The notes under the pieces: generated by a model
Databases searched by the model: none
Told to the model about the DNA's origin: nothing
Seen by the model: only the letters and a program-made list of their open reading frames with translations
From: Phoebastria nigripes
Taxonomy: Eukaryota; Chordata; Aves; Procellariiformes; Diomedeidae
Reading direction: 5' to 3'
Assembly (NCBI GenBank): GCA_035582835.1
Contig: JAYKAV010000955.1
Location: forward strand, 1,487,311 to 1,551,310
Length of the DNA stretch: 64,000 nt
Shown here: positions 63,326 to 64,000 of the stretch, piece after piece
How positions within the stretch are numbered: position 1 is the first letter of the stretch
Layout of the letters: every line of letters begins with the position of its first letter
Made by a program: the position numbers and the translations under genes

Positions 63326-64000
63326 CACAAAAATCAAACTTCCACTCTCTTGAATTTGGAAAGAAAAATTTAAATCAAATTGCTGNCTTAATCCACAAGA
63401 AACGTATAATTGTATACTGCATAAATTATGACTAATTTACTTGCAGCCATATGCCTACTTTGCTAATATTGACAGCTTATTCTGCAAATTAATCATCATA
63501 TATAAGAAGTTTGTTCAGAGTTGTGGTATACTAACACCCTTCTCTAAAACTGGTCCAAAATTTTTTACGTTTTAAAGTACTTATTTCAAAACCTGTATTC
63601 AAAATTTATCTGAAATTTTCTCCATCCTTTCAAAACTCAAACTTACCAGCCTCTAACTCTATAAAGTCCAAGTCTAGTATCAACGCCTGGTTTATTTTAG
63701 CTCTGTGAGCCCCGCTTTNAAACAAAAAGCCTCTAATGAGATTAAAAGACAAAAAATAAATCAACTAAATAGAACAACTCACTTGAGCGTCTTAGAAGAT
63801 CATTTCATATCCATGTAAAAAGTTTGCCTGTGACTCTAATACTGAGGAAATAACATATTGGCCACAAGAGCCTGTGGTTTACTTTNGCCATGGGTTAATG
63901 GAAAAAGCAGAACAATAAATAAATGCCATTTGTCTCCACCTTCACCAGTGTTGTATAGTATGTTAAAACAATGTAAAACTGAACTGTGTAAACCTTCATC
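63326..64000. other. Non-coding to window edge
   Basis: AT-rich sequence without recognised repeat or exon. Confidence 0.5.

Overview
The window looks like bird nuclear DNA. It is AT-rich, almost free of long open reading frames, and carries several copies of CR1 (chicken repeat 1), the dominant avian LINE. One copy ends in two ATTCTATG units, the typical avian CR1 3' end. A weathered MIR-type SINE near the right edge is also expected in an amniote. Single N bases are scattered throughout and concentrate in the CR1 copy. The species cannot be determined.

Layout. (1) Positions 1 to about 2200 hold the only host gene I can argue for. It is on the minus strand: a CpG-rich promoter-like block (about 1880-2195), a first coding exon (1460-1679) with a clean GT donor, a doubtful 26-base middle exon (1047-1072), and a terminal exon (602-715). 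Joined, these give a small basic Ser/Arg/Pro-rich protein of about 120 residues that I do not recognise. Alternatively, exon 1 begins a longer gene running off the left edge. (2) Positions 2200-42860 are non-coding: an old sense CR1 tail (4220-4622), an antisense internal CR1 piece (13612-14030), a 180-base unit present twice (7582-7761 and 10342-10531), two small CpG-rich patches (about 23330-23480 and 26595-26785), and simple repeats. (3) Positions 42864-46240 are a 5'-truncated but long CR1 carrying the end of ORF1, all of ORF2 (endonuclease and reverse transcriptase) and the 3' tail, broken by frameshifts and stop codons. (4) Positions 46241-64000 are non-coding: a 40-base tandem duplication, homopolymer tracts, a G-run cluster, a faint CR1 tail and the MIR relic.

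No bacterial-type operon, CRISPR array, rRNA or convincing tRNA is present. I see no new multi-gene system. The items most worth a second look are the compact minus-strand gene, the paired 180-base repeat, and the concentration of ambiguous bases in the large CR1.
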